Under the pieces are notes generated by a model. That model ran no database searches, was not told where the DNA came from, and saw nothing but the letters and a program-made list of their open reading frames with translations. A stretch of 64,000 nucleotides of DNA, from NCBI RefSeq assembly GCF_900590755.1, contig NZ_UUOC01000034.1, forward strand, positions 43,626 through 107,625. The letters run 5' to 3'. The DNA is from Pseudomonas viridiflava. Its GTDB lineage: Bacteria > Pseudomonadota > Gammaproteobacteria > Pseudomonadales > Pseudomonadaceae. Positions 50,511-60,249 of this stretch are shown piece after piece (within the stretch, counting starts at the first letter, position 1; the number at the start of each line of letters is the position of its first letter). The translations under genes and the position numbers were made by a program.

Positions 50511-50600
50511 GTGGGACCGGCTTAAGCCGGGAAGACGGGATATCTGACCATGCATATTGATTGGATGTACTGGCCTCTTCCCGGCTAAAGCCGGTCCCAC
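50511..50600. repeat. REPIN element (GTGGGACCGGCTTTAGCCGG family)
   Basis: A 90-base palindrome between the convergent ppnN-like and class III aminotransferase genes. Confidence 0.9.
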
Positions 50601-50630
50601 GGGCATCGGCTTTGCCTGTTCGAGCCAAGG

Positions 50631-51872
50631 TCAGACCGGCACAGCCTCAGATCTATCCGGCACCAACGCATTCGGCAAACCACTCCATCCAACCCCGGTA
50701 CACGACGCCAGTGTGCGGCAAACACCCATGACAATCGCCTCGACGTCTCGCTCATCAATGATCAGCGGCGGCAGCAGGCGGATGGTCTTGCCCCGTGTGA
50801 CGTTGATCAATATCCCGTGATCCTGCGCCGCGCACAGTGCGAGGTCGAGCAGCGGTCGGGTCAGTTCGATGCCGATCATCAAACCTTTGCCACGAATAGC
50901 CAGCACATCCGGGTGCTCGCTCAGTTTCGCCCGCAGGCCAGCCAATAAACGCTCGCCTTGTAGCCGCGCATTTTCCAGCAAATCCTGCTCTGCAATGATG
51001 TCGACGACGGTGCACCCCACCCGACATGCCATTGGATTGCCGCCGAAAGTGCTGCCGTGGCTGCCCGGCGTGAACAACTCGGCAGCCTTGCCCCGAGCCA
51101 GGCAGGCGCCAATGGGCATGCCATTGCCCAGCCCTTTGGCCAGCGTCATGATATCGGGCACGATGCCCTCATGCTGGAATGCGAACCATTGCCCGGTCCT
51201 GCCCATGCCCGTCTGGATCTCATCAAGCATCAACAACCAGCCGCGCCGACTGCACCGCTCACGCACGGCCTTCAGATAGCCGGGTGGCGCCAGCTGCACA
51301 CCGCTTTCCCCCTGAATCGGCTCCATCAATACCGCAGTGATTCGATGGCCGTAGGTCTGACAAGCCTTGTCCAGCGCAGCCAGGTCACCGAATGGCACCT
51401 TGAGGAAATCCCCAGGCAGAGAGTTGAAACCCAGCCGCACCGCCGGGCCGTCGCTCGCTGACAAGGTCCCCAGGGTGCGCCCGTGAAAGGCATTTTCCAT
51501 GACCACCACCAGCGGCTTTTCGACACCTCTGTGCCAAGCGTAAAGCCGTGCGATTTTCAACGCGGTTTCGTTAGCCTCAGCGCCTGAGTTATTGAAAAAA
51601 GCCCGATCCATGCCCGACAGTCCGGTCAGTTTACTGGCCAGCCGGGTCTGCCATTCGATGGTGTACAGGTTGGAGGTGTGCATGAGCAGCCCGGCCTGAT
51701 CACTGATCGCCGCTGCAACCTTGGGGTGCGAATGGCCGACGTTGGTAACGGCAACCCCTGCCACCGCATCCAGGTACTCGCGCCCCGCCCCATCCCACAG
51801 GCGCGCGCCCAAGCCTCGGGCAAAACTCAGTGGCAGCGGTTTGTAAGTGTCCATCAGGCAGTTGGCGGTCAT
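50631..51872 (-). CDS. Class III aminotransferase (acetylornithine aminotransferase-like)
   Basis: A 413-residue PLP enzyme of the ArgD/AstC type. Motifs are [20 protein letters not shown] near residues 90-110, [33 protein letters not shown] (Asp contacting PLP) and the Lys in [16 protein letters not shown]. The C-terminus runs about 15 residues past the usual ArgD end. The ATG at 51872 with GGAG about nine bases upstream was chosen. It is divergent from a LysR gene (103 bases between starts), suggesting a catabolic or accessory role, not arginine biosynthesis itself. Confidence 0.88.
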   Translation of the reverse strand: MTANCLMDTYKPLPLSFARGLGARLWDGAGREYLDAVAGVAVTNVGHSHPKVAAAISDQAGLLMHTSNLYTIEWQTRLASKLTGLSGMDRAFFNNSGAEANETALKIARLYAWHRGVEKPLVVVMENAFHGRTLGTLSASDGPAVRLGFNSLPGDFLKVPFGDLAALDKACQTYGHRITAVLMEPIQGESGVQLAPPGYLKAVRERCSRRGWLLMLDEIQTGMGRTGQWFAFQHEGIVPDIMTLAKGLGNGMPIGACLARGKAAELFTPGSHGSTFGGNPMACRVGCTVVDIIAEQDLLENARLQGERLLAGLRAKLSEHPDVLAIRGKGLMIGIELTRPLLDLALCAAQDHGILINVTRGKTIRLLPPLIIDERDVEAIVMGVCRTLASCTGVGWSGLPNALVPDRSEAVPV

Positions 51873-51975
51873 GGTGTGAATCTCCAGCATCAGGCGTTGT
51901 TTTTTCCAGTATCGTTAGCAACCAGAGCTGGATAAACGCTCAATCCCTTCAATCATTTTAAAGTCAGGCTTGATA

Positions 51976-52884
51976 ATGGATTTACTCCAGGCGATGTCGG
52001 TTTTCGTGAAAGTTGTAGAAACCGGCAGCATGACGGCGGCTGCCCTTGAGTGCAGCATGTCCACCACCATGGTTGGTAACCATTTGCGAAGCCTTGAGCA
52101 ACGCCTGGGCGTCAGCCTGCTCAAACGCACGACACGTCGTCAGGGCCTGACGGAATTTGGCGCCACGTACTATCGACGGTGCGTCGACGTTCTTGCGCTG
52201 GTGGCAGATTCGGAACAGTTGGCAGCGCAGTCACAGGACACGCCCCAGGGGACATTGCGGATCACCGCCCCCTTCACCTTCGGTTCGGAAAGTCTGGCGC
52301 CCGCGCTGAGTGAATTCATCCGTCGCTATCCGCAGATCAAACTGGATATCGTCTGGAGCAACGAACGGATGGACCTGATCGGTCAGGGTTTCGATGCGGC
52401 GATTCGTCTGGGTGCCTTGCACACGTCAAGCCTGATCGCCCGGCCGCTGGTGGATTACACCCTGACCCTGTGCGCGGCGCCGGACTACCTGGAACGCCGG
52501 GGAACACCCATTGAGCCGATGGACTTGCAACACCATGACTGCCTGGCGTTTGCCTATCCGGCGGGTGATGACTGGAGTGCGGTGGAGAAGCACTGGCGGT
52601 TGACGGGCAGCGACGGTGACGTACTGGTCCCGGTCAGCGGGCCGATTACCATGAACACGTCGGCAGGCCTGCACAAAGCAGCCCGGGCTGGCGCCGGTAT
52701 CGTGATGATGCCCGACGCGCTGGTGCGAGAAGATCTGGCTGATGGCAGGCTGATCGCGCTGCTGCCGGATTACCAATTGCCTTGCCGCCCAATGCACCTG
52801 CTTTACCCGCAGGATCGCTACCGGTCGCCGAAGTTGCGCAGTTTTGTGGACTTTGTGATGGAGCTCTGGGGCCGAAGTCTGTAG
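51976..52884 (+). CDS. LysR family transcriptional regulator
   Basis: A 302-residue LysR regulator of the large CrgA-like subgroup. The HTH lies at residues 1-60 (MDLLQAMSVFVKVVETGSMT and TTMVGNHLRSLEQRLGVSLL), followed by TTRRQGLTEFGATYYRRC and an effector domain beginning GTLRITAPFTFGSESLAP. The ATG at 51976 is used; a TTG two codons earlier is possible. It is divergent from the class III aminotransferase gene and may regulate it. Confidence 0.9.
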   Translation: MDLLQAMSVFVKVVETGSMTAAALECSMSTTMVGNHLRSLEQRLGVSLLKRTTRRQGLTEFGATYYRRCVDVLALVADSEQLAAQSQDTPQGTLRITAPFTFGSESLAPALSEFIRRYPQIKLDIVWSNERMDLIGQGFDAAIRLGALHTSSLIARPLVDYTLTLCAAPDYLERRGTPIEPMDLQHHDCLAFAYPAGDDWSAVEKHWRLTGSDGDVLVPVSGPITMNTSAGLHKAARAGAGIVMMPDALVREDLADGRLIALLPDYQLPCRPMHLLYPQDRYRSPKLRSFVDFVMELWGRSL

Positions 52885-52979
52885 GAGCGCCCTGTCGTTC
52901 AGACGACGCCTATCGCACAGCAAACACGAAGCCCCTGTAGGAGTGACCGGTGCACAACGCCATAGAAAAGGGATATTTG

Positions 52980-53975
52980 TTACCGAGCCGCATCCCCCCA
53001 ACGGTACTCATGGGTGATGTCATCCAGCTGTTTTTTGAGCGACTCATCCAGCACCACATCGGCTGCGGCCAGAGTGTCGTCCAGTTGTTCCGGGCGGCTG
53101 GCGCCGATGATTGCGGAGGTAATCACCGGGTTGGCCAAGACCCAGGCCACCGCTGTCGTCGTCATGGGCTGGCCGGCTTCGCTGATCACGTTCTTCAGCT
53201 GCTCGATGCTGTGAAACTCGCGCTCATGCCAATAACGCTTCTGATACATCTCCCCCGCCTCACCCACCGTAGCCGTGAAGCGTCCATCACTGGGGGTTCG
53301 ATCCAGGGCGTGCTTGCCCGTCAACAAGCCACCTGCCAGCGGGTTATAGGGCATGACGGCCAGCCCTTCTTCTTTGGCCAGCGGCAATAATTCCCGCTCG
53401 ATCTGCCGGAACAACAGGTTGTAGCGCGGCTGGATCGAGACAAAACGTGCCAGCCTCAACGTGTCCGCACGGCCCAGCATCCGCGCCATGCGATAGGCCA
53501 GAAAGTTGGACACCCCGATATAACGCGCCTTGCCGTGCTTGACGATGATGTCCAGCGCCTCAAGGGTTTCGTCCAGCGGGGTCAGCGGGTCATCCAGGTG
53601 CAACTGATACAGATCGACGTAATCGGTGTTCAGCCTCTTGAGCGATGCCTCGATGGCATCCAGCAGATGTTTGCGGGAATTGCCCTGATTCCAGGCCGCC
53701 GGGCCCATTACGCCACTGGCCTTGGTGGCCAGAATGAACTGATCGCGTTTGCCTTTGAGCCAGCCGCCGACGATCTCCTCTGTGCGCCCGACCGTATCCA
53801 GCTTGGCGCCCAACGGGTAAACGTCGGCCGTATCGATGAAATTGACACCTGCGTCGGCTGCCCGGTCGATGATCCCGTGGGACACCTGAACGTCAGTTTG
53901 CAGACCAAAAGTCATGGTGCCCAGGCACAGCCGGGAAACGCTCAGGCCGGTGTTGCCGAATTGTCGATATTGCAT
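52980..53975 (-). CDS. Aldo/keto reductase
   Basis: A 331-residue NADPH-dependent oxidoreductase with the AKR TIM barrel. The N-terminus MQYRQFGNTGLSVSRLCLGT and GVNFIDTADVYPLG (Asp and catalytic Tyr) lead to ILATKASGVMG (Lys) and VDLYQLHLDDPLTPLDETLE (His). The C-terminal cofactor part is ITSAIIGASRPEQLDDTLAA. It resembles the YajO/Tas-like group. It is transcribed away from the chemotaxis operon. Physiological substrate unknown. Confidence 0.9.
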   Translation of the reverse strand: MQYRQFGNTGLSVSRLCLGTMTFGLQTDVQVSHGIIDRAADAGVNFIDTADVYPLGAKLDTVGRTEEIVGGWLKGKRDQFILATKASGVMGPAAWNQGNSRKHLLDAIEASLKRLNTDYVDLYQLHLDDPLTPLDETLEALDIIVKHGKARYIGVSNFLAYRMARMLGRADTLRLARFVSIQPRYNLLFRQIERELLPLAKEEGLAVMPYNPLAGGLLTGKHALDRTPSDGRFTATVGEAGEMYQKRYWHEREFHSIEQLKNVISEAGQPMTTTAVAWVLANPVITSAIIGASRPEQLDDTLAAADVVLDESLKKQLDDITHEYRWGDAAR

Positions 53976-54372
53976 GCGGTGGCTCCTGTCGAAAGTGGCT
54001 TTCGGTCCTGGCTGGCGGATTTGACTGAAGTGTCCAAATGGCCCGCCTCAAAGGTCAGATCTTTCAGAGTAGCCGCCTCAGGTCTTGAGGTGCCAACCAC
54101 TCATCAAACCCTCCAGGACCTCTCAACTTGAGAACCATTTGAGAGCGTCTAGCATCTGTGGGGCGCTGGAAAATAAAAAAGTTCCCGTGAACAAAGACAA
54201 AATATTTCAATTTGTAAAATTGTGCTGTGTTGCACATTTCACAGCAAGAATCAGGGTCTTCCTAGTAAATGCAGGGCTTAGCGCACCGTTTACAGCCAGA
54301 TGGGTGGCAGAAAACACTCAAAAAAATATTGACCGCGAAATTAAGACCGACTATTGACGCCAGTTTTGTGAC
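53976..54372. other. Intergenic region, AT-rich, without gene
   Basis: About 400 bases between the aldo/keto reductase start and the FliA promoter. The part from 54160 to 54360 is clearly more AT-rich than the neighbourhood (runs such as AAAATAAAAAAGTTC). I see no REP element and no credible gene; the reductase promoter should lie at its left end. Confidence 0.6.
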
Positions 54373-54399
54373 TAAAGTCTCAGACGTCTTAGCAGATAA
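54373..54399 (+). promoter_or_regulatory. FliA (sigma-28) promoter of the chemosensory operon
   Basis: TAAAGTCT, 11 bases, then GCAGATAA, against the sigma-28 consensus TAAAGTTT-N11-GCCGATAA (14 of 16 positions match, with exact spacing). It lies 47 bases before the first ATG of the operon, leaving a leader of about 40 bases. This ties the operon to the flagellar regulon. Confidence 0.82.
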
Positions 54400-54445
54400 C
54401 CAGACATTAGGAATAACTCCTTTGTAGCAGTTCAGGGAACGAACC

Positions 54446-55660
54446 ATGACGCCCAGCCAAACCGGTAATTCTGCAGTCCACGGCCGCCAGGCGCTTTTTC
54501 AATGGTTCCCATTGGTTCCGGCAGTTGCCGGATGCGCGGCATTGTTGCTGTCGGCGCCGACTCAATTGAACATCGGCCTCAGTGCTGCGGTGCTGGCGGC
54601 GGGTGTGGCCACCGGGTTGTTCGCTGCAGCCAGTCAGAATCGCAAGCTCCAGGCACTTTCCCAGGAAGCGGCTTTGCGTCAACAGCTAGCGGCTGACAGT
54701 ACCGCACTGCAGTCCAACGCGCAGATCAACGAAGTGCTCCTGGGCGCCATGCCGATCTGGGCCAAGCAAGTCGAAAGCTCTCGCCAGCAGACCGAAACCG
54801 CCATCGTTGCGCTGACCGGACGCTTCACGGGCATTTCTTCGCGGCTGCAAGACACTGTGCAGGCCTCGCAACACGCCGCTGGCGACCTGGCCGGGCAAAG
54901 TGCCGATGGCGCGCTGCAAGTATTGGCGCAGAGCGACAATGATCTGGTTCAGGTCATCAACTCCCTAAAGGCCACCCAGACCAGCCGTGATGAAACACTG
55001 GCCCAGGTGCGCAACCTCACCGCCTATACCGGCGAACTGCGGACCATGGCAGCGGACGTTGCAGCCATTGCCGCACAAACCAACCTGCTGGCGTTGAACG
55101 CCGCCATTGAAGCCGCCCGCGCGGGTGAAGCCGGTCGCGGCTTTGCAGTAGTGGCCGACGCCGTGCGCAGCCTGTCGAGCAAGTCCAGTGAGACCGGGCA
55201 GCAGATGTCCGCCAAGGTCGACATCATCAACAACGCCATCACCCAACTGGTGCAGGCCGCGTCCAGCGGTGCGGACCAGGACAGCAACTCGGTCGCCACT
55301 TCCGAAAGCAGCATCGAACGGGTACTGGAGCGTTTCAAAAGCGTGACCGAGCGCCTGGCCGAATCGGCCGAGATGCTGCAACAGGAAAGCTTCGGCATCC
55401 GCGACGAAATGACTGAAGTGCTGGTCAGCCTGCAATTTCAGGATCGGGTCAGCCAGATTCTCACCCACGTGCGCGACAACATCGACGACTTGCATGCGCA
55501 TCTGCAGCAGGCGACCCAGAGCCCTGACCAGGCGCTGGCGATTGACGCCCGCAGCTGGCTTGCGCGCATGGAGGCGACTTACGCCACAGACGAGCAACGC
55601 CACAGCCACCATGGCAGATCAGGCGCACAACAGAATTCTCAAGAAATCACCTTCTTCTAG
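54446..55660 (+). CDS. Methyl-accepting chemotaxis protein without ligand-binding domain
   Basis: A 404-residue MCP. Two hydrophobic helices near the N-terminus (about residues 18-36 and 42-61) are joined by only a few residues, so there is no periplasmic sensor. The cytoplasmic part is a short coiled coil with the signalling hairpin [20 protein letters not shown] near residues 204-225, then [20 protein letters not shown]. The C-terminus ends [10 protein letters not shown], without a canonical CheR-tethering pentapeptide. It is the first gene after the FliA promoter, followed by cheY after 9 bases, and may sense a cytoplasmic or membrane state. Confidence 0.9.
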   Translation: MTPSQTGNSAVHGRQALFQWFPLVPAVAGCAALLLSAPTQLNIGLSAAVLAAGVATGLFAAASQNRKLQALSQEAALRQQLAADSTALQSNAQINEVLLGAMPIWAKQVESSRQQTETAIVALTGRFTGISSRLQDTVQASQHAAGDLAGQSADGALQVLAQSDNDLVQVINSLKATQTSRDETLAQVRNLTAYTGELRTMAADVAAIAAQTNLLALNAAIEAARAGEAGRGFAVVADAVRSLSSKSSETGQQMSAKVDIINNAITQLVQAASSGADQDSNSVATSESSIERVLERFKSVTERLAESAEMLQQESFGIRDEMTEVLVSLQFQDRVSQILTHVRDNIDDLHAHLQQATQSPDQALAIDARSWLARMEATYATDEQRHSHHGRSGAQQNSQEITFF

Positions 55661-55669
55661 GAGAGCCCC

Positions 55670-56038
55670 ATGGCTAAAAACATATTGGTTGTCGACGATT
55701 CCAGCAGTGTGCGGCAAGTGGTCGGCATCGCGCTGAAAAGCGCAGGCTACGACGTGATCGAAGCCTGCGACGGCAAGGACGCGTTGGGCAAGCTCACCGG
55801 CCAGAAAGTCCATCTGATCATCAGCGACGTGAACATGCCCAACATGGACGGCATCACCTTCGTCAAAGAGGTCAAGAAACTGCCGAGCTACAAGTTCACG
55901 CCGATCATCATGCTCACCACCGAGTCCCAGGAATCGAAAAAAATGGAAGGTCAGGCCGCTGGCGCGAAAGCCTGGGTGGTCAAGCCATTCCAGCCTGCGC
56001 AAATGCTCGCGGCGGTTTCCAAGCTGATTCTTCCCTGA
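55670..56038 (+). CDS. cheY: CheY-like response regulator
   Basis: A 122-residue single receiver domain. The acidic pocket is Asp9/Asp10 (VVDDSSSVRQV), the phosphoacceptor is Asp53 (IISDVNMPNMDGITF), the switch Thr is in IIMLTTESQESKKM and the Lys is in WVVKPFQPAQ. It would be phosphorylated by the CheA of the same operon and act either on the motor or as a phosphate sink. GGAGAG lies seven bases before the ATG. Confidence 0.94.
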   Translation: MAKNILVVDDSSSVRQVVGIALKSAGYDVIEACDGKDALGKLTGQKVHLIISDVNMPNMDGITFVKEVKKLPSYKFTPIIMLTTESQESKKMEGQAAGAKAWVVKPFQPAQMLAAVSKLILP

Positions 56039-56061
56039 GCGACCAACACCCGGAGGTTGCC

Positions 56062-56352
56062 ATGCCGCTTGTATGCGAAATCCTCAATGATACGGCGCAC
56101 GTGACCATCGACGGCGAGCTGACCATTTACACAGCAGCCGAACTGTCTGCCGAATTGCTGCCGCGTTTGGGCGCGACGCCGCAGATGCAGATCGATCTGT
56201 CGCAGATCACCGAGATGGACGGCGCCGGCCTGCAACTGCTGATCATGGTGACCCGCGAGGCCTCCAAAGCGGGTACCGCGCTGACCTTGAGCGGGCACAG
56301 CAAAGCGGTGCTGGAAACCCTGCAACTCAGTGGTCTGGGCGCAGCGCTCTAA
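56062..56352 (+). CDS. STAS-domain protein of the chemosensory operon
   Basis: A 96-residue single STAS domain (anti-sigma-factor-antagonist fold): VTIDGELTIYTAAELSAELL, then MQIDLSQITEMDGAGLQLLI. The phosphorylated Ser of SpoIIAA-type proteins (DSSG) is replaced here: residues 53-56 read DGAG, so no Ser or Thr is available at that place. It may therefore be a binding module rather than a phospho-switch. It sits between cheY and cheA, 23 and 41 bases away, and is surely co-expressed with them. I know of no defined role for it in chemotaxis. Confidence 0.86.
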   Translation: MPLVCEILNDTAHVTIDGELTIYTAAELSAELLPRLGATPQMQIDLSQITEMDGAGLQLLIMVTREASKAGTALTLSGHSKAVLETLQLSGLGAAL

Positions 56353-56393
56353 AACCGTATCAGCCGACCGACACCGCAAAAAAGGAAGTGAGC

Positions 56394-58520
56394 GTGAGCA
56401 TCAATCTCGATCAGGCATTACAGACTTTCATCGTCGAGGCTCGCGAGCTGCTGCAGGCGATGGAAGAGTCGCTGCTGCAATTGGAAAGCGAGCCCGGCGA
56501 CGATGACGCCATCGGCGCGATCTTCCGTGCTGCGCACACCATCAAGGGCTCGGCAGGCCTGTTCGGGCTGGATCCGATTGTCAGCTTCACGCACATCATC
56601 GAAGACGTGCTGGACCGGCTGCGCGACGGCAGCGTCAAGGTCGATGCCGGTCTGATTGCGATGCTGCTCAAATCCGGCGATCACATGCTGGAGCTGATCG
56701 ATGTGGTCGCAAGCAAGGGCGGGCAATTGCAAGCGTCGGCATTGGCCCGCGAAGCGGAGCTGCGTCACAGCCTCAAGGCGTATCAGGCACCCGCCGCTCC
56801 CGCTGGCGATGAACTGGAAGTCATCCCTGATACGACGCTCACCCACGAAACGTCCCAGGCAGCGCTTTGGCATATTTCCCTGCGCTTCGCTCAGGACGTG
56901 TTCCGCAATGGCATGGACCCGCTGTCGTTTCTCCGTTTTCTCAATACCCTGGGCGAGACCGTTGCGGTACAGACACTGACCGATAACTTTCCTGCCCTTG
57001 AAAGCTGGGACGCCGAGTCCTGCTATCTGGGCTTTGAAATCGACTTCCAGTCCAGTGCGACACATGCAGCGATCAACGAAGTGTTCGATTTTGTCCGCGA
57101 AGACTGCCGAATCGACATTACCCGCGTTGAAAGTAGCGACGTTTCGGACGCGACGCCCGGCACCGAACTGGTCAGCCAAGCGGAGCAAATACCTGAAACC
57201 GGTACGTCCATGGTCGCTCTCGGTGAATTACTCGAAGACCAGCGATCAGTGCCACGGGTAGCCAATCAAGCGTCGGCCGACAAACAGCTCACCAGTGACA
57301 AGCAGGCAGACAACAAAAGCAAAGACGGTCGTTATGTGCGGGTCAACGCCGACAAACTCGACGAGCTGATCAATCTGGTGGGCGAACTGGTGATTGCCAG
57401 TGCCGGTGCCACCCTGCTCGCCCGCACCTGCGACAACGATCCTTTGCAGGAATCGACTTCGACAGTTTCCGGGCTGGTGGAAGAAATACTCGATGGTGCA
57501 TTGCGTCTGCGGATGATCCCCATCGGCGATACCTTCAACCGGTTCCGGCGTGTGGTCCGCGACGTCAGCCAGGAATTGGGCAAAGACATCGACCTGCTCA
57601 TCAGTGGTGCCGAAACCGAACTGGACAAGACCGTGGTCGAGAAAATCGGCGACCCGCTGATGCACCTGCTGCGCAACGCCATGGATCACGGCATTGAAAG
57701 CGCCGAGGCGCGGCTCGCTGCTGGCAAGCCCGCCAAAGGCCATCTGCACCTCAACGCGTACCATGACTCGGGCAGCATCGTGCTGGAAATTGCCGACGAT
57801 GGCGCAGGACTCAATCGCGACCGCATCCTGGAAAAAGCCCAGCAGCGCGGCCTGATTGCGCCGGGAGCGACGCTGACCGATCAGGAAATCTACAACCTGA
57901 TTTTCGAGCCTGGTTTTTCCACCGCTCAGGCGGTGACTAACCTGTCCGGACGTGGTGTGGGCATGGACGTGGTCAAGCGCAACATCACCCTGCTGCGGGG
58001 CACCGTCGACCTGGACAGCAAGCCTGGCCAAGGCACCGTCATTCGCATCCGCCTGCCGCTGACCCTGGCCATTATCAATGGCTTCCTGGTCAGGATTGGC
58101 CAGTCCACCTACGTCATCCCGCTCGACATGGTGCAGGAATGCATCGAACTCAGCGAAGACGATCGGCAGGTCAGCCGCGAACAAGGCTATCTCGACCTGC
58201 GCGGCGAAGTGCTGCCGCTGGTGTACCTGCGCGATCATTTCCAGCATGAAGGCCCGGCTGCCCGCCGCCAGAACGTGGTGGTGGTGCGCTACGCCGAACA
58301 CAAGGCCGGGCTGGTCGTCGACGACCTGCTGGGCGAGTTCCAGACCGTTATCAAACCCTTGGGCAAACTGTTTGGCGCACTGCGCGGCATCAGTGGCTCA
58401 ACCATTCTGGGCAGTGGCGCGGTGGCGTTGATTCTCGACATACCGGCACTGCTCAGCCAGATCGTACAACTTGAAACACGCTATATCGCCAATCCCGCTC
58501 AACCCGCAACGGCCCGTTGA
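56394..58520 (+). CDS. cheA: Chemotaxis histidine kinase CheA
   Basis: A 708-residue kinase. The P1 Hpt domain carries phosphoacceptor His48 (FRAAHTIKGSAGLFG). Residues about 155-255 form an accessory/P2-like domain (LWHISLRFAQDVFRNGMDPL). The dimerisation domain is near 310-375 (YVRVNADKLDELINLVGELV). The ATPase has N box LMHLLRNAMDHGIE, G1 LEIADDGAGLNRD and G2 LSGRGVGMDVV. The CheW-like P5 is at the end. The GTG at 56394 is preferred to the one at 56388 because GGAAG spaces better. It forms the core signalling complex with the MCPs and CheW of the operon. Confidence 0.94.
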   Translation: MSINLDQALQTFIVEARELLQAMEESLLQLESEPGDDDAIGAIFRAAHTIKGSAGLFGLDPIVSFTHIIEDVLDRLRDGSVKVDAGLIAMLLKSGDHMLELIDVVASKGGQLQASALAREAELRHSLKAYQAPAAPAGDELEVIPDTTLTHETSQAALWHISLRFAQDVFRNGMDPLSFLRFLNTLGETVAVQTLTDNFPALESWDAESCYLGFEIDFQSSATHAAINEVFDFVREDCRIDITRVESSDVSDATPGTELVSQAEQIPETGTSMVALGELLEDQRSVPRVANQASADKQLTSDKQADNKSKDGRYVRVNADKLDELINLVGELVIASAGATLLARTCDNDPLQESTSTVSGLVEEILDGALRLRMIPIGDTFNRFRRVVRDVSQELGKDIDLLISGAETELDKTVVEKIGDPLMHLLRNAMDHGIESAEARLAAGKPAKGHLHLNAYHDSGSIVLEIADDGAGLNRDRILEKAQQRGLIAPGATLTDQEIYNLIFEPGFSTAQAVTNLSGRGVGMDVVKRNITLLRGTVDLDSKPGQGTVIRIRLPLTLAIINGFLVRIGQSTYVIPLDMVQECIELSEDDRQVSREQGYLDLRGEVLPLVYLRDHFQHEGPAARRQNVVVVRYAEHKAGLVVDDLLGEFQTVIKPLGKLFGALRGISGSTILGSGAVALILDIPALLSQIVQLETRYIANPAQPATAR

Positions 58521-58551
58521 TGCAACCGCTTTTCCATGGAGGTAACACCCG

Positions 58552-60210
58552 ATGAAATGGTTTTACGATCTGAAGATCGCCACGAAGTTGATCGCGTCAT
58601 TTCTCACGGTGCTCGCCCTCACCGCAGTCATGGGCGTGTTTTCCATCATTCAGTTAGGCCAGGTGAATGCTACGGCCAGCGAGATCCGCGATAACTGGAT
58701 GCCGTCCATGCGCGCAGCCTCCGGCATGCGTTTCTTCGCGGCTAATTATCGAATCAAAGAAAACCGTCACGTGGCGGCCCCGGCGATTGATGACAAAAAC
58801 GCGATTGCCCAGGAAGCACTGGCCGAGCGCAAGCAGTTCGAAACCCGTCTGGACACCTACGAAAAGCTGCTGAGCAACGATGAAGATCGCCGCCTGTTCA
58901 CCCAGACCAAGAATGACTGGGCGGGTTATCTGGCGGTCAGCAAGGACTTGCAGGCGCTGTCCCATCAGAACCGCGAAGATGAAGCACGCGCCATGCTGGC
59001 CGGGGAATCCAAGCGCCAGTTCGACCTGGTGACCGGCGATCTGCAGAAGCTTGTGGAGCTCAACGATGCCGGCGCTGAAGCGGCCAGCGTGCGGGGTGAC
59101 ATGCTCTACGATAACGCGCGGATTTCCATCATCGGCGTTCTGATCGCCGCGTTGGTGATCGGCCTTGGGCTTGCACTGTTCATCTCGCGGATCATCTCCC
59201 GCCCATTGAAACAAGCCGCCGCTGCCGCCGAACAACTGGCCGAAGGCAACCTCAACGTGCACATCGAGCCGGGCTCTAAAGACGAAACAGGCATGGTGAT
59301 CAACGCCATGCAGAACATGGTCGGCAAGCTGTCGCACATCATCGGCGAAGTGCGTAACGCCGCCGACAACCTGGCCAGCGCCTCCGAAGAAGTCAGCGCT
59401 ACGGCGCAGTCCATGAGCCAGGCCACCAGCGAGCAAGCGGCCAGCGTCGAAGAGACCAGCGCCTCCATCGAACAGATGAGCGCCAGCATCAACCAGAACA
59501 CCGAAAACGCCAAAGTCACCGACGGCATGGCCAGCAAAGCGGCCAAGGAAGCCACCGATGGCGGCGAGTCCGTGCAGCAGACCGTTGTGGCCATGAAGAA
59601 GATCGCCCAGCGCATCAGCATCATCGACGACATCGCTTACCAGACCAACCTGCTGGCCCTCAACGCTGCTATCGAAGCGGCCAGGGCAGGCGAACACGGC
59701 AAAGGCTTTGCGGTAGTGGCCGCTGAAGTGCGCAAGCTGGCTGAACGCAGCCAGGTGGCGGCGCAGGAAATCGGCGAGTTGTCGTCCAGCAGCGTGGAAA
59801 TGGCCGAGAAAGCCGGCAACCTGCTCAATGAAATGGTGCCGTCCATCAACAAGACTTCGGATCTGGTGCAGGAAATCAGCGCCGCCTCCGAAGAACAGGC
59901 TGCCGGTGTCGCGCAGATCAATACCGCGATGACCCAGCTCAACTCGGTCACCCAGCAGAACGCATCGAGCAGCGAAGAGCTGGCCGCCACTGCCGAAGAA
60001 ATGAGCAGCCAGGCCGAGCAGCTTCAGCAGGCCATGAGCTTCTTCACCCTGGACGCACAGCCAAAAGCGGCCAGTCAGCCGGTGAAATTCGATGGCACGC
60101 CAGGTTCGTCGACCCGCAAACCGTCCCGCCAAGCTGCACCAGCGCCACAAAAATCCTTTGCCTACAACATGGCGAACTCGCCGGATGAATCCGAATTCAC
60201 GCGTTTCTGA
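58552..60210 (+). CDS. Methyl-accepting chemotaxis protein with 4HB-type periplasmic sensor
   Basis: A 552-residue transmembrane receptor. TM1 lies at residues about 10-32; a periplasmic four-helix-bundle (4HB_MCP) domain at 33-188; TM2 at about 190-212; HAMP at 213-265 ([20 protein letters not shown]); and a signalling domain with tip [20 protein letters not shown] (residues about 363-382). The C-terminus ends DESEFTRF; the last five residues fit the CheR/CheB tethering pattern x-[HFYW]-x-x-[HFYW]. GGAGGT stands before the ATG. It lies between cheA and cheW. Ligand unknown. Confidence 0.93.
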   Translation: MKWFYDLKIATKLIASFLTVLALTAVMGVFSIIQLGQVNATASEIRDNWMPSMRAASGMRFFAANYRIKENRHVAAPAIDDKNAIAQEALAERKQFETRLDTYEKLLSNDEDRRLFTQTKNDWAGYLAVSKDLQALSHQNREDEARAMLAGESKRQFDLVTGDLQKLVELNDAGAEAASVRGDMLYDNARISIIGVLIAALVIGLGLALFISRIISRPLKQAAAAAEQLAEGNLNVHIEPGSKDETGMVINAMQNMVGKLSHIIGEVRNAADNLASASEEVSATAQSMSQATSEQAASVEETSASIEQMSASINQNTENAKVTDGMASKAAKEATDGGESVQQTVVAMKKIAQRISIIDDIAYQTNLLALNAAIEAARAGEHGKGFAVVAAEVRKLAERSQVAAQEIGELSSSSVEMAEKAGNLLNEMVPSINKTSDLVQEISAASEEQAAGVAQINTAMTQLNSVTQQNASSSEELAATAEEMSSQAEQLQQAMSFFTLDAQPKAASQPVKFDGTPGSSTRKPSRQAAPAPQKSFAYNMANSPDESEFTRF

Positions 60211-60249
60211 GCGGATTCATCCACCCGTTTGCCTTGAAGGAGTAAAGAC

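Noticed and set aside
48975..50606. Minus-strand 543-codon frame opposite the ppnN-like gene
   Set aside because: Antisense to a conserved LOG-family enzyme; composition is that of a codon-bias shadow and no motif is visible.
57246..58301. Minus-strand 351-codon frame opposite cheA
   Set aside because: Lies across the ATPase and CheW-like domains of an intact CheA; a shadow frame.
58654..60150. Minus-strand 498-codon frame opposite the 4HB chemoreceptor
   Set aside because: Gly/Val/Phe/His-rich translation typical of antisense of Ala/Gln/Glu-rich coiled coil; no domain.
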